64,000 nucleotides of DNA from CAVSUZ01 sp963791885 (GTDB taxonomy: Bacteria; Pseudomonadota; Alphaproteobacteria; Acetobacterales; Acetobacteraceae): assembly GCA_963791885.1 (NCBI GenBank), contig CAWBUL010000004.1:1-64000 (forward strand), written 5' to 3'. Shown here in pieces: positions 7,920-15,267 of this stretch; position 1 is the stretch's first letter; every line of letters begins with the position of its first letter. A program made the position numbers and the translations under genes. The notes below the pieces were generated by a model that was given only the letters and a program-made list of their open reading frames with translations, searched no databases and was not told the DNA's origin.

Positions 7920-9227
7920 ATGCCGGGGCTGCTGACCCGCGCGGTGATGTCGGCGGCCACCACGCTCGGGCTGCTGGCGCGGCCGTGGCGCGGCCTCGGC
8001 CTGCCGGCGCGCGTCATCGTCGGGCCCACCTCCGGCGGGCGGCTGCTGTTCACCGACCAGGAGGGCGCCGACAGCCTGCCGTCCGTCATCGGGGCGCTGT
8101 CATTGCTGTGCGATGCGATCACGGCGCTGGAGTGGAGCATCGTCCGGCGCGAAAGCCCGAGCGCGGGCACCGAGGTCATCACCAATCTCGACGCGGCGCA
8201 TTGCCTGTGGCGCTGGCCGCTCTATCAGCGCTGGGCCTGGGTCTATTCCGCCCTGCTCGCCGGCAACGGCATCGCGCACGTGATCCGCAACGCGCGCGAC
8301 GCGCCGATGCTGCTGCAAGTCTATCCGGCGCAGCGGGTGACCTTCCGGCTCTATGAGGATGCGCGGCTGGCGATCCTGCTGACGCCGCCGGCGATGGGCA
8401 CGGTGCGCGAAGTCGCGGAGCGTGAATGCGCCATCCTGCGCTACCGGCCGAGCGGCTATGATGAGCGGATCGGCGTCAGTCCGCTGCTGCAAGCCAACCC
8501 CACCATCGAGCTGCTGTTGGCGAACCGGGCGATGGTGCGGGCGACGGCTTCCAACGCGGCCCGGCCGAGCGGCTATCTGATGACGGCGGGCAAGATCGAT
8601 CGCGACAAGGCGCAGGAGATTCGCAACCGCTGGAACGAAGCGCATGGCGGCGGGGCGCGCGGCGGCACCGCGGTGCTGGAGCAGGGATTAGAATATAAAA
8701 CCGTGCCGCTGGCCGACTTGCAGGAGCTGGCGGCGAATGAGACCGCGCGCTTGGGTGTGGGCGATATCGCCCGGCTTTACAACGTGCCGCCGTCGCTGTT
8801 GATCGGGATCGAGCAGAACCGCGCCACGGCAACCGAGGACCGACGCCGCTTGCTGGGGTTCGCGGTCGAGCCGTTGGCCAGAATTTGCGAAGATGCACTG
8901 GCGACCGCGTTGCTGTCCTACGAGCAACGGGCGGCCGGCTACGGCGTGCGGCTCGATACCAGCGTGGCCATGCTCGGCCAGGGCAATGAGATGGCGCAGG
9001 CGGTGGCGACGCTGCTGAACGCCGGTGCGGTGTCGGTCAACGAGGCGCGCATGCGCATCGGCTACGCCGCGGTGCCGGACGGCGATCTCTTGCGTGCGCC
9101 GACGAATACGTGGCCGCTGCAGAACTGGTCACAGGCGGTCCCACGCTCATCGGAGACGGTGGCGCAACAGGGCGACGCGGCGACGCGCATTCTGCGCTTG
9201 TTGCGCGGGGAACTTGTTGGGGAGTGA
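7920..9227 (+). CDS. phage portal protein (HK97 family)
   Basis: A 435-residue dodecameric portal subunit, the DNA entry channel at a capsid vertex. Typical features are the N-terminal GADSLPSVIGALSLLCDAIT and WSIVRR segment, the central LLLANRAMVRATASNAARPS, and the C-terminal DIARLYNVPPSLLIGIEQNR with NRATATEDRRRLLGFAVEPL, which is the family's most conserved region. Length is normal. It is tightly spaced after the capsid fusion (4 nt) and before the next gene (4 nt), so these form one head-assembly operon. No terminase gene precedes it, which is unusual because terminase and portal are nearly always neighbours. Confidence 0.92.
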   Translation: MPGLLTRAVMSAATTLGLLARPWRGLGLPARVIVGPTSGGRLLFTDQEGADSLPSVIGALSLLCDAITALEWSIVRRESPSAGTEVITNLDAAHCLWRWPLYQRWAWVYSALLAGNGIAHVIRNARDAPMLLQVYPAQRVTFRLYEDARLAILLTPPAMGTVREVAERECAILRYRPSGYDERIGVSPLLQANPTIELLLANRAMVRATASNAARPSGYLMTAGKIDRDKAQEIRNRWNEAHGGGARGGTAVLEQGLEYKTVPLADLQELAANETARLGVGDIARLYNVPPSLLIGIEQNRATATEDRRRLLGFAVEPLARICEDALATALLSYEQRAAGYGVRLDTSVAMLGQGNEMAQAVATLLNAGAVSVNEARMRIGYAAVPDGDLLRAPTNTWPLQNWSQAVPRSSETVAQQGDAATRILRLLRGELVGE

Positions 9228-9231
9228 GTGA

Positions 9232-9771
9232 ATGAACGACGCACCCATGCAACGCATCGCCGGACACGTCATCGCGCTCGACCTGCCGGACGTGCCGCCG
9301 TGCTTCTTCATCAGCTCGATCGCGCTCGATCCGCCGGTGGCGAGTGTCGCGGGGTTCGATGAGGCGCCGGCCGGACACAACACCCGGCTGGCGACGGTGC
9401 AGGAATGTCTGGCGCTGGCGTTCATGGCGCTCGATCAGGCGACGGTGCGCGACCCCGGCGTGTTGGAGCGCGACAATCCCGAGATCGCCGACTTGCTCAT
9501 CCTGCTCCGCCCGGCGGTGCAGCGGCTGCTGATGGGCCTCGCCCAATCCGACAACCCGAACGCGCTGACCCGGCTGATCGACCGTGAGGCCGAGTGGCGC
9601 ACGGAGGAACGGCTGATCCCGCTGCGGGATGCGGCGCGCGAGCGGGCGGCGCGTGAGGTCATGCACTTGCTGCGGACGCTGGTGGCGATCGCCGCGGAGC
9701 CGGACGTCACGGCCCGGGCGACGGCACTGGCGGCGCTGGCGCCGGAGCTCAGGCGGGTGATGGCGGAGTGA
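9232..9771 (+). CDS. hypothetical protein in the head operon
   Basis: A 179-residue protein starting at ATG 9232, 4 nt after the portal stop. The N-terminal third has hydrophobic stretches (IALDLPDVPPCFFISSIALD), and the rest is helical and rich in Arg/Ala/Leu (REVMHLLRTLVAIAAEP; ALAPELRRVMAE at the end). I do not recognise a family. Position suggests a head-completion or head-tail connector role, but length and sequence do not match gp6/gp15-type connectors I know. The last ~30 nt are repeated in altered form at 10441-10475. Confidence 0.6.
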   Translation: MNDAPMQRIAGHVIALDLPDVPPCFFISSIALDPPVASVAGFDEAPAGHNTRLATVQECLALAFMALDQATVRDPGVLERDNPEIADLLILLRPAVQRLLMGLAQSDNPNALTRLIDREAEWRTEERLIPLRDAARERAAREVMHLLRTLVAIAAEPDVTARATALAALAPELRRVMAE

Positions 9772-9776
9772 CGGCC
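9741..9776 (+). repeat. direct repeat flanking the leftward cargo gene, left copy
   Basis: GCCGGAGCT followed by CGGGTGATGGCGGAGTGACGG at the end of the 9232-9771 gene recurs at 10441-10473 as GCCGGAGCTGCGCCGGGTGA then TGGCGTGACGGC, differing by a few substitutions and a 3-nt gap. The second copy still reads GPELRRVMA-stop, so it is a remnant of the same gene end. The leftward gene 9749-10268 sits between the copies. Confidence 0.6.
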
Positions 9777-10268
9777 CTTTGCTCCGTCTTACCGCCCGCA
9801 AGCTCCTCATAACGCTGCGCCGCGCTGGTGCTGATCCCAGCTTCGGCGAGGGCCTGAGACTTCTTCCCGCTGGTGGGATGAAGTTCGGTGCGAGCGCCTT
9901 GTTTACTCTCCAACTCGCGCGATAGCTGGCCGATGCGCTGACTGTTGCTTGCTGATGCCTAGGTCGACGAGGGTTCGGGCAGTATCTTCTGGCGGTAGGA
10001 TCGTCCGACCGCCAGAAGGTTCACGTCCTACAAGCTGGCCACGCGCTCCCTTCGCCTTCTCGCGCTCGGCCAGCAGCCGCCCAGCCTTGCGTTCCGCCCG
10101 GAGTCTAATCTCACAAGCCTGTCGCTCGGCTTCCGTGTTCTTCGCTTGGCGCGCATAGGTCTCGATAGCCAGTGCTTTGTCACGAATATCCTTGACCTCA
10201 TCGACCTCATACGCGGCGGCGATGGCGCGGCACATACTATCATAGCGAACCAGGGCGGTTATGCTCAT
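9749..10268 (-). pseudogene. frameshifted phage-associated hypothetical gene
   Basis: Starts at ATG 10268 (MSITALVRYDSMCRAIAAAY) behind a good GGGAGG site. The product has the pattern of a family often seen in alphaproteobacterial prophages, with DEVKDIRDKALAIETYARQA and EAERQACEIRLRAERKAGRL. In the original frame it stops at 9903 just after LGISKQQS, but the next frame continues the protein without a break (QRIGQLSRELESKQGARTEL, later ALAEAGISTSAAQRYEELAG) to a stop at 9749. A single-base change near 9935-9950 therefore splits it. Restored length would be about 172 residues. It could be a real pseudogene or a sequence error; the function of the family is not known to me. Confidence 0.7.
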
Positions 10269-10396
10269 GCGACCTCCCTGATGCGCGTCGGGATGTTCCA
10301 CGCCGCCAGCGCGGTAATAACCTCTGAAACGTCCTTACAAACGGCGATGGGCATGCCGGCTTCGGCGAGGGCGGCGAGGTGCGCCAGACCATCGGG
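10265..10396 (-). pseudogene. 5'-truncated gene remnant upstream of the leftward cargo gene
   Basis: An open frame of 44 codons between a TAG and a TGA stop that overlaps the next start as GCATGA. It reads DGLAHLAALAEAGMPIAVCK then VSEVITALAAWNIPTRIREV, protein-like, but has no start near its beginning. It looks like the 3' end of a gene that was translationally coupled to the gene starting at 10268 and lost its 5' part by deletion. The family is unknown. Confidence 0.35.
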
Positions 10397-10440
10397 CTAT
10401 AGCCGGGGCCCTGGCGGTGTGACCGCACGACCGCCAGTGG

Positions 10441-10475
10441 GCCGGAGCTGCGCCGGGTGATGGCGTGACGGCAAG
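10441..10475 (+). repeat. direct repeat flanking the leftward cargo gene, right copy
   Basis: Imperfect copy of 9741-9776, reading GCCGGAGCTGCGCCGGGTGA then TGGCGTGACGGC. In one frame it encodes GPELRRVMA-stop, matching the end of the 9232-9771 gene (APELRRVMAE), so the duplicated sequence was once coding. Confidence 0.6.
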
Positions 10476-10477
10476 CC

Positions 10478-10527
10478 GGGGCTCTGCCCCGGACCCCGGA
10501 GTATGGGCCTCGGGAATGTTGGGCTGG
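10478..10527 (+). repeat. dispersed ~52-nt repeat, copy 2
   Basis: GGGGCTCTGCCCCGGACCCC then GGAGTATGGGCCTCGGGAATG. It aligns with 4650-4702. The first 14 nt form a tight GC hairpin (GGGGC/GCCCC). It lies between the remnant of the head-operon gene and the right arm-type site. Confidence 0.6.
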
Positions 10528-10571
10528 CAGGCACAACAGGGCCGCCGCGGCGCCCCTATCCGGCGGATTGT

Positions 10572-10590
10572 GTAGCAACACTGTAGCAAC
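10572..10590 (+). repeat. paired integrase arm-type site, right (GTAGCAAC x2)
   Basis: GTAGCAAC at 10572-10579 and 10583-10590, 11-bp period, identical in unit, spacing and orientation to 790-808. It lies about 57 nt from the right att core; the left pair lies about 105 nt from the left core. Confidence 0.7.
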
Positions 10591-10641
10591 GCTAATTTTC
10601 AGGGGCCGGTTTTTGGCGGAATTTGGCGGCTAAGCCTTTGA

Positions 10642-10722
<81 letters not shown>

Positions 10723-10742
10723 CCGTGGCGCCCTATAGTCGC

Positions 10743-11459
10743 CTAATACCGCCGGAGCAATGCCACGAGGCGTCCCTGAACCCGCACGCGCCCCGCCGGA
10801 AAGATCCGGGTCTCGTGCTTCGGGTTCGCTGGTTCCAGCGCGATCGAGTTGCCCCGCCGGCGCAGTCGCTTCAGCGTGACTTCACTCTCATCCACCAGCG
10901 CCACCACAATCTGTCCGTTCTCCGCCTGTTCTCCCTTCCGGATGACAACCGTGTCCCCGTCCATAATCCCCGCGTCGATCATGGAATTGCCGGCGACTTC
11001 GAGCGCGTAATGCTCGCCGTTGCCGATCAAGGCTATCGGCACTTCGATCGTAGATCCCTGGTCGCGCAGCGCCTCGATCGGCAAGCCGGCGGCAATCCGT
11101 CCGTACAGAGGCATCTGCACCGCGGCTGCGTCCGGCGCTGCTCGAACACCGCTGAGCCGCTGCGAGAAATCCCCGCGGATCACGTTGGGGGAAAAGCCCG
11201 CTGCACGCGCGCTGGTCCCGGCCTCGGCCCGTGCCTCTTGTCGATCCTCCGGCAGGCGCACCACCTCCAACGCCCGCGCGCGGTGATGCCGGCGCACGAG
11301 GAACCCACGCTCCTCCAGCGCCGAGATTAGCCTGTGAATGCCGGATTTCGAACGCAAATTCAGCGCGTTCTTCATCTCCTCAAACGATGGGGAAAAGCCG
11401 GTTTCCTTTAGGTGCCGGTCAATGAAAACCAGCAATTCATGCTGTTTACGGGTGAGCAT
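10743..11459 (-). CDS. LexA repressor, SOS response
   Basis: Represses DNA-damage genes and cleaves itself when RecA filaments form. I start it at the ATG at 11459 (MLTRKQHELLVFIDRHLKET), the normal LexA start, giving 238 residues; the upstream in-frame start at 11501 is less likely. Residues 1-65 form the winged HTH (SPSFEEMKNALNLRSKSGIH). Autocleavage occurs between A124 and G125 (GRIAAGLP); S159 in AGNSM and K197 in TLKRL are the catalytic pair. An SOS box lies 53 nt upstream of the start, so it autoregulates. It lies downstream of moeA on the same strand, as in other Acetobacteraceae. Confidence 0.96.
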   Translation of the reverse strand: MLTRKQHELLVFIDRHLKETGFSPSFEEMKNALNLRSKSGIHRLISALEERGFLVRRHHRARALEVVRLPEDRQEARAEAGTSARAAGFSPNVIRGDFSQRLSGVRAAPDAAAVQMPLYGRIAAGLPIEALRDQGSTIEVPIALIGNGEHYALEVAGNSMIDAGIMDGDTVVIRKGEQAENGQIVVALVDESEVTLKRLRRRGNSIALEPANPKHETRIFPAGRVRVQGRLVALLRRY

Positions 11460-11511
11460 TAAACCCCCAACCTGGACAGGCGTTTGGGAACAAACCGGCA
11501 ACGACGTGGCT

Positions 11512-11526
11512 GTTCTAGGTTGGTTC
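11512..11526. promoter_or_regulatory. alphaproteobacterial SOS box (LexA operator) of lexA
   Basis: GTTC-TAGGTTG-GTTC, matching the alphaproteobacterial LexA consensus GTTC-N7-GTTC exactly. It sits in the 92-nt gap between the moeA stop and the lexA start, at the place expected for autorepression. Confidence 0.85.
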
Positions 11527-11551
11527 GCCGCACCGCGTCAAGCGAATCCGA

Positions 11552-12757
11552 TCAAATCCCCAACGAATCCAAGCGGATCACCTCCACTGTTGCACCAGCC
11601 TCGAGCGCTGGGGCGTGCGGGGCTCGCAACACCAGCCCATCCGCCTGCGCCAACCGTTGCAGCATTGAGGAGTCCTGCACCGGGAAGGGCGTCACCCCCA
11701 GCCCACCATCGGGCAGGCGACGCAGCGTGGAACGCAGGTGATCGGCGCGCTGATCGTTCTGGGGGACTGGCACGTCCAGCACCGCCTGCACCACGGGCGG
11801 TGGCTCGGGTGGCAATCCGGACAGGGCGGCCAGAGCCGGGAGCAGGAACAGGACGGAACAGACCAGCGCGGAGACCGGATTGCCCGGCAATCCCAATACC
11901 GGCACTCGCCCGAGCCGTCCAAACACCAGCGGCTTGCCCGGCCGCATCGCAATCCGCCAGAAATCCACTTCCAACCCGCGCTCCTTGAGCGCCGCGATGA
12001 CCAGGTCGTGGTCGCCGACGCTCGCGCCGCCCGTGGTCACCAGCATGTCCATTCCGGCCACGGCATCAGCCACAGCGCCGATCGCCGCGCGGTCATCGCG
12101 GGCGACTGGAAGCACGGTCGGCGCGCCGCCCGTAGTCCGCACCAGCGCCGCCAGAGCGTGGCTGTTCGAGCTTACGATGCCACCTGGTGGGATGGGCTCG
12201 CCGGGCAGCGCGATCTCATCGCCCGTCGCGAGAATTCCGACGCATGGCCGACGCCGAACCGTAAGCCAGGGGTGATTGGCGGCGGCAGCCAGACCAACAT
12301 CCCGCGCCGTGATCCGTCGCCCGGCTGGAACGACCGCGTCGCCTGCCGAGAAGTCCTGCCCGGCGCGGCGGACATGGCGGCCGGCACGCACCGTCTCGTT
12401 TACCCGCACGGTCTCGCCGTCCCGTGTCGCGTCCTCCTGCAGCAGAATCCCATCCGCGCCGCCGGGAACCACGCTGCCGGTGAACAGCCGCACTGCCTCT
12501 CCGGCGCCCACTGTACCAACGAAGGGATGGCCGGCCGGTGCGCTGCCGATGACCCGAAGCACGGCCCCTTCCACCCCGTCAGGCGCCCGTAGTGCGTAGC
12601 CGTCCATCGCGGAAACATCGGCGGGCGGCTGCGTCAGCCGGGCGATCACGGGTTCGGCGGTCACGCGGCCCCATGCCTCGGCGAGAGCCACGATCTCGGC
12701 CGGCACCGGTTTCAGGCCGGACAGAATGCGTGCCCGGGCTTCGTCAACGCTGATCAT
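11552..12757 (-). CDS. molybdopterin molybdenumtransferase MoeA
   Basis: Inserts molybdate into adenylylated molybdopterin, the last step of molybdenum cofactor synthesis, in the cytoplasm. 401 residues, normal length. Diagnostic segments are the N-terminal ADVSAMDGYALRA, TGSVVPGGADGILLQED, the MogA-like domain signature TTGGASVGDHD followed by MRPGKPLVFG and LPGNPVSALV, and the C-terminal domain with EAGATVEVIRLDSL. The lexA gene follows, separated by the SOS-box promoter. It is divergent from the DUF169 gene at 12823 with 65 nt between. Confidence 0.95.
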   Translation of the reverse strand: MISVDEARARILSGLKPVPAEIVALAEAWGRVTAEPVIARLTQPPADVSAMDGYALRAPDGVEGAVLRVIGSAPAGHPFVGTVGAGEAVRLFTGSVVPGGADGILLQEDATRDGETVRVNETVRAGRHVRRAGQDFSAGDAVVPAGRRITARDVGLAAAANHPWLTVRRRPCVGILATGDEIALPGEPIPPGGIVSSNSHALAALVRTTGGAPTVLPVARDDRAAIGAVADAVAGMDMLVTTGGASVGDHDLVIAALKERGLEVDFWRIAMRPGKPLVFGRLGRVPVLGLPGNPVSALVCSVLFLLPALAALSGLPPEPPPVVQAVLDVPVPQNDQRADHLRSTLRRLPDGGLGVTPFPVQDSSMLQRLAQADGLVLRAPHAPALEAGATVEVIRLDSLGI

Positions 12758-12822
12758 GGCGCCTGTTTACGCTCGGCAGGACGGCGGTCACAATGTGAGG
12801 CAAACACGCACGGAGACGGGCG

Positions 12823-13632
12823 ATGGATGGAGGAACGCAAGCCGCGACACGACTGGATGGGAAGGAGATCGCCCGTCTGGCCGAGGAACTCGGCAACCTG
12901 CTGAAACTGCGCACACTGCCGATCGGCATGAAGCTGTTCGAGAGCATTGAAGACATGGAGCAGGTGCCGGGGGTGAGGCGGCCGGCGAGAGGAAAGACGT
13001 TTTCGACGTGTCAGCTCGTTACGCAGGCGCGCATCGCCGGTTTCACGCTGGGGATTACCACCGATAACGTACCGGAATTTTCGTCATGCTCGTCGGTGAT
13101 CGGGCTGGATGCACCGGGCGAGATCTACACCTCTGGCCGCAAGATGGAGGGTGTGTGGTTCGAGAACCGGGAGGCCGCGGCCGCGCACCAGGCCGGCATG
13201 TCGCGCGTGCCGCCCGGCCGTTACCATGCGCTGGTGGTTTCGCCGTTGCGGTCGGCGCGGCTCGATCCGCCGGATGTCTGCCTGTTCTACGCCAATCCGG
13301 CGCAGATGATTCTGTTCATCAACGGGCTGCAGTGGAAAAATTACCAGCGTTACGATTTCAGCATCACCGGTGAAAGTGCGTGTGCGGACTCGTGGGGCAA
13401 CGCGCTGAAGAACCGGACCGTCAGTTTGTCGATCCCATGTTATGCGGAGCGCCGCTACGGCGCGGTCGCAGATGACGAGCTCCTGATGGCGTGTCCGCCC
13501 GAGGATCTGCAGCGGGGTGTGATCGGACTGCAGGGGCTGTCGAAGGCGGGGCTGCGCTATCCGATCATGCCGTTCGGCCCACAGGCCGAACCAGCCGAGG
13601 GTATGGCGAAGAGTTACTCGGGGAAGACCTGA
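12823..13632 (+). CDS. DUF169 domain protein
   Basis: A 269-residue protein of the DUF169 family, whose biochemical role is not established. Typical family features are LRTLPIGMKLFESIEDMEQV near the start, a Cys-containing KTFSTCQLVTQARIAG segment, LDPPDVCLFYANPAQMILF in the middle, and GESACADSWGNALKN with SIPCYAERRYGAVADDELLM towards the end. The conserved cysteines suggest metal or cofactor binding, which is inference. It is divergent from moeA and convergent with mccB. Confidence 0.85.
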   Translation: MDGGTQAATRLDGKEIARLAEELGNLLKLRTLPIGMKLFESIEDMEQVPGVRRPARGKTFSTCQLVTQARIAGFTLGITTDNVPEFSSCSSVIGLDAPGEIYTSGRKMEGVWFENREAAAAHQAGMSRVPPGRYHALVVSPLRSARLDPPDVCLFYANPAQMILFINGLQWKNYQRYDFSITGESACADSWGNALKNRTVSLSIPCYAERRYGAVADDELLMACPPEDLQRGVIGLQGLSKAGLRYPIMPFGPQAEPAEGMAKSYSGKT

Positions 13633-13642
13633 ACCTGCCGCC

Positions 13643-13679
13643 CTGGATTGCTTCGGCGCCGCCGTGCCTCGCAATGACG
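13643..13679. repeat. extragenic palindromic (REP-like) element
   Basis: CTGGATTGCTTCGGCGCC followed by GCCTCGCAATGACG. The ATTGC/GCAAT ends pair around a GC-rich centre. This TGGATTGCTTCG...CGCAATGACG pattern is a common intergenic palindrome in proteobacterial genomes. It lies between convergent genes and may work as a bidirectional terminator. Confidence 0.6.
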
Positions 13680-13680
13680 T

Positions 13681-15267
13681 TTACATCCGAAACACGCCGA
13701 AGCGGGTTGGCGTGATCGGGGCGTTCAGCGCGGCGGATAGCGAAAGCCCGAGCACGCGCCGCGTGTCGGCTGGATCGATGATACCGTCATCCCATAAACG
13801 CGCTGTCGCATAGTACGGGTGGCCCTTCGCCTCATACTGCTCGCGGATCGGCGCCTTGAACGATTCCTCCTCCTGCGCGCTGCCAAATCGTCCGCGCACC
13901 GTCGCCAGCACGCTTGCCGCCTGCTCTCCGCCCATCACGGAGATCCGGGCGTTGGGCCACATCCACAAGAACCGTGGGTCGTAGGCGCGGCCGCACATCC
14001 CGTAATTGCCCGCACCGAAGGAACCGCCGATCACGACGGTGATCTTCGGCACGTTCGTTGTTGCCACAGCCGTCACCAGCTTGGCGCCGTCCTTCGCGAT
14101 ACCGCCGGATTCGTATTTCCGCCCGACCATGAAGCCGGTGATGTTCTGCAGGAAGATCAGCGGCACGCCACGCTGGCTGCACAGCTCGATGAAATGCGTG
14201 CCCTTCAGGGCGGATTCCGAAAACAGGATGCCGTTGTTCGCCAGAATGCCGACCGGACAGCCGAATAGATGAGCGAAGCCGCAGACCAGCGTTGTACCAT
14301 AGAGACGCTTGAACTCGTCGAACTCGCTGCCGTCAACGATGCGCGCGATTACCTCCCGCACGTCGTACGACGCACGGATGTCGGCCGGCACGACTCCGTG
14401 CAGTTCGGCCGGATCGTAATGCGGCGGCGCCGCGTCTCGCAGCACCACATCGGGACGCTTGTTCCGGTTCAGCGTCCCCACAATCCGCCGGCAAATCGCC
14501 AGCGCATGGGCGTCGTTTTGCGCGTAATGATCCACCACGCCGGAGGTCCGGGCGTGGACGTCCGCACCGCCGAGATCCTCGGCGCTGACTTCCTCGCCGG
14601 TCGCCGCCTTCACCAGCGGTGGTCCCCCCAGGAAAATGGTGCCTTGGTGTCGAACGATGATTGTCTCGTCGCTCATTGCCGGCACATAGGCGCCACCCGC
14701 GGTGCACGATCCCATCACCGCGGCGATCTGCGGAATGCCTTCCGCCGACATGTTGGCTTGGTTGAAGAAGATCCGCCCGAAATGCTCCCGGTCGGGAAAG
14801 ATCTCATCCTGCAGCGGTAGGAAGGCCCCGCCGGAATCCACCAGGTAGATGCAGGGCAGGCGGTTGGTTCGCGCGATCTCCTGCGCGCGCAAATGTTTCT
14901 TCACGGTGATCGGGAAATATGTGCCGCCCTTCACGGTGGCATCGTTCGCCACGATCACGCATTCCTGGCCCGATACCCGGCCAATCCCCGTGATAATGCC
15001 GGCGCCCGGAACGTCATTGTCGTACATGCCGTACGCAGCGAGCTGCGATAATTCCAGGAAGGGGCTACCCGGATCGATCAGCCCGACGACGCGCTCGCGT
15101 GGCAGCTTCTTCCCGCGCCCCAGATGCCGTTGCCGCGCCGCCTCGCCGCCGCCCCGCGCGACCTCTGCGACACGCTCCCGCAGATCATGCACGAGAGCGC
15201 GCATCGCGTGCGCATTGGCGGCGAAGGACTCTGATCCAGGGCTGATCTCCGAATGAAGAACCGTCAT
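13681..15267 (-). CDS. methylcrotonyl-CoA carboxylase beta subunit (carboxyltransferase)
   Basis: Transfers CO2 from carboxybiotin to 3-methylcrotonyl-CoA in leucine degradation. 528 residues. The family signature is clear: VVGLIDPGSPFLELSQLAAY, GECVIVAND-type region with NDATVKGGTYFPITVKKHLR, CIYLVDSGGAFLPLQDEIFP, and GSCTAGGAYVPAMSDE; the second crotonase-like half has VVIGGSFGAGNYGMCGRAY and ARISVMGGEQAASVLATV. Its start overlaps the ivd stop by 4 nt. The biotin-carrying alpha subunit (mccA), which normally follows directly, is not present: the next gene downstream is convergent. Confidence 0.94.
   Translation of the reverse strand: MTVLHSEISPGSESFAANAHAMRALVHDLRERVAEVARGGGEAARQRHLGRGKKLPRERVVGLIDPGSPFLELSQLAAYGMYDNDVPGAGIITGIGRVSGQECVIVANDATVKGGTYFPITVKKHLRAQEIARTNRLPCIYLVDSGGAFLPLQDEIFPDREHFGRIFFNQANMSAEGIPQIAAVMGSCTAGGAYVPAMSDETIIVRHQGTIFLGGPPLVKAATGEEVSAEDLGGADVHARTSGVVDHYAQNDAHALAICRRIVGTLNRNKRPDVVLRDAAPPHYDPAELHGVVPADIRASYDVREVIARIVDGSEFDEFKRLYGTTLVCGFAHLFGCPVGILANNGILFSESALKGTHFIELCSQRGVPLIFLQNITGFMVGRKYESGGIAKDGAKLVTAVATTNVPKITVVIGGSFGAGNYGMCGRAYDPRFLWMWPNARISVMGGEQAASVLATVRGRFGSAQEEESFKAPIREQYEAKGHPYYATARLWDDGIIDPADTRRVLGLSLSAALNAPITPTRFGVFRM

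Noticed and set aside
7046..8185. 379-codon minus-strand frame opposite the capsid and portal genes
   Set aside because: Antisense to two well-supported structural genes, with low-complexity Arg-rich translation and no family features.
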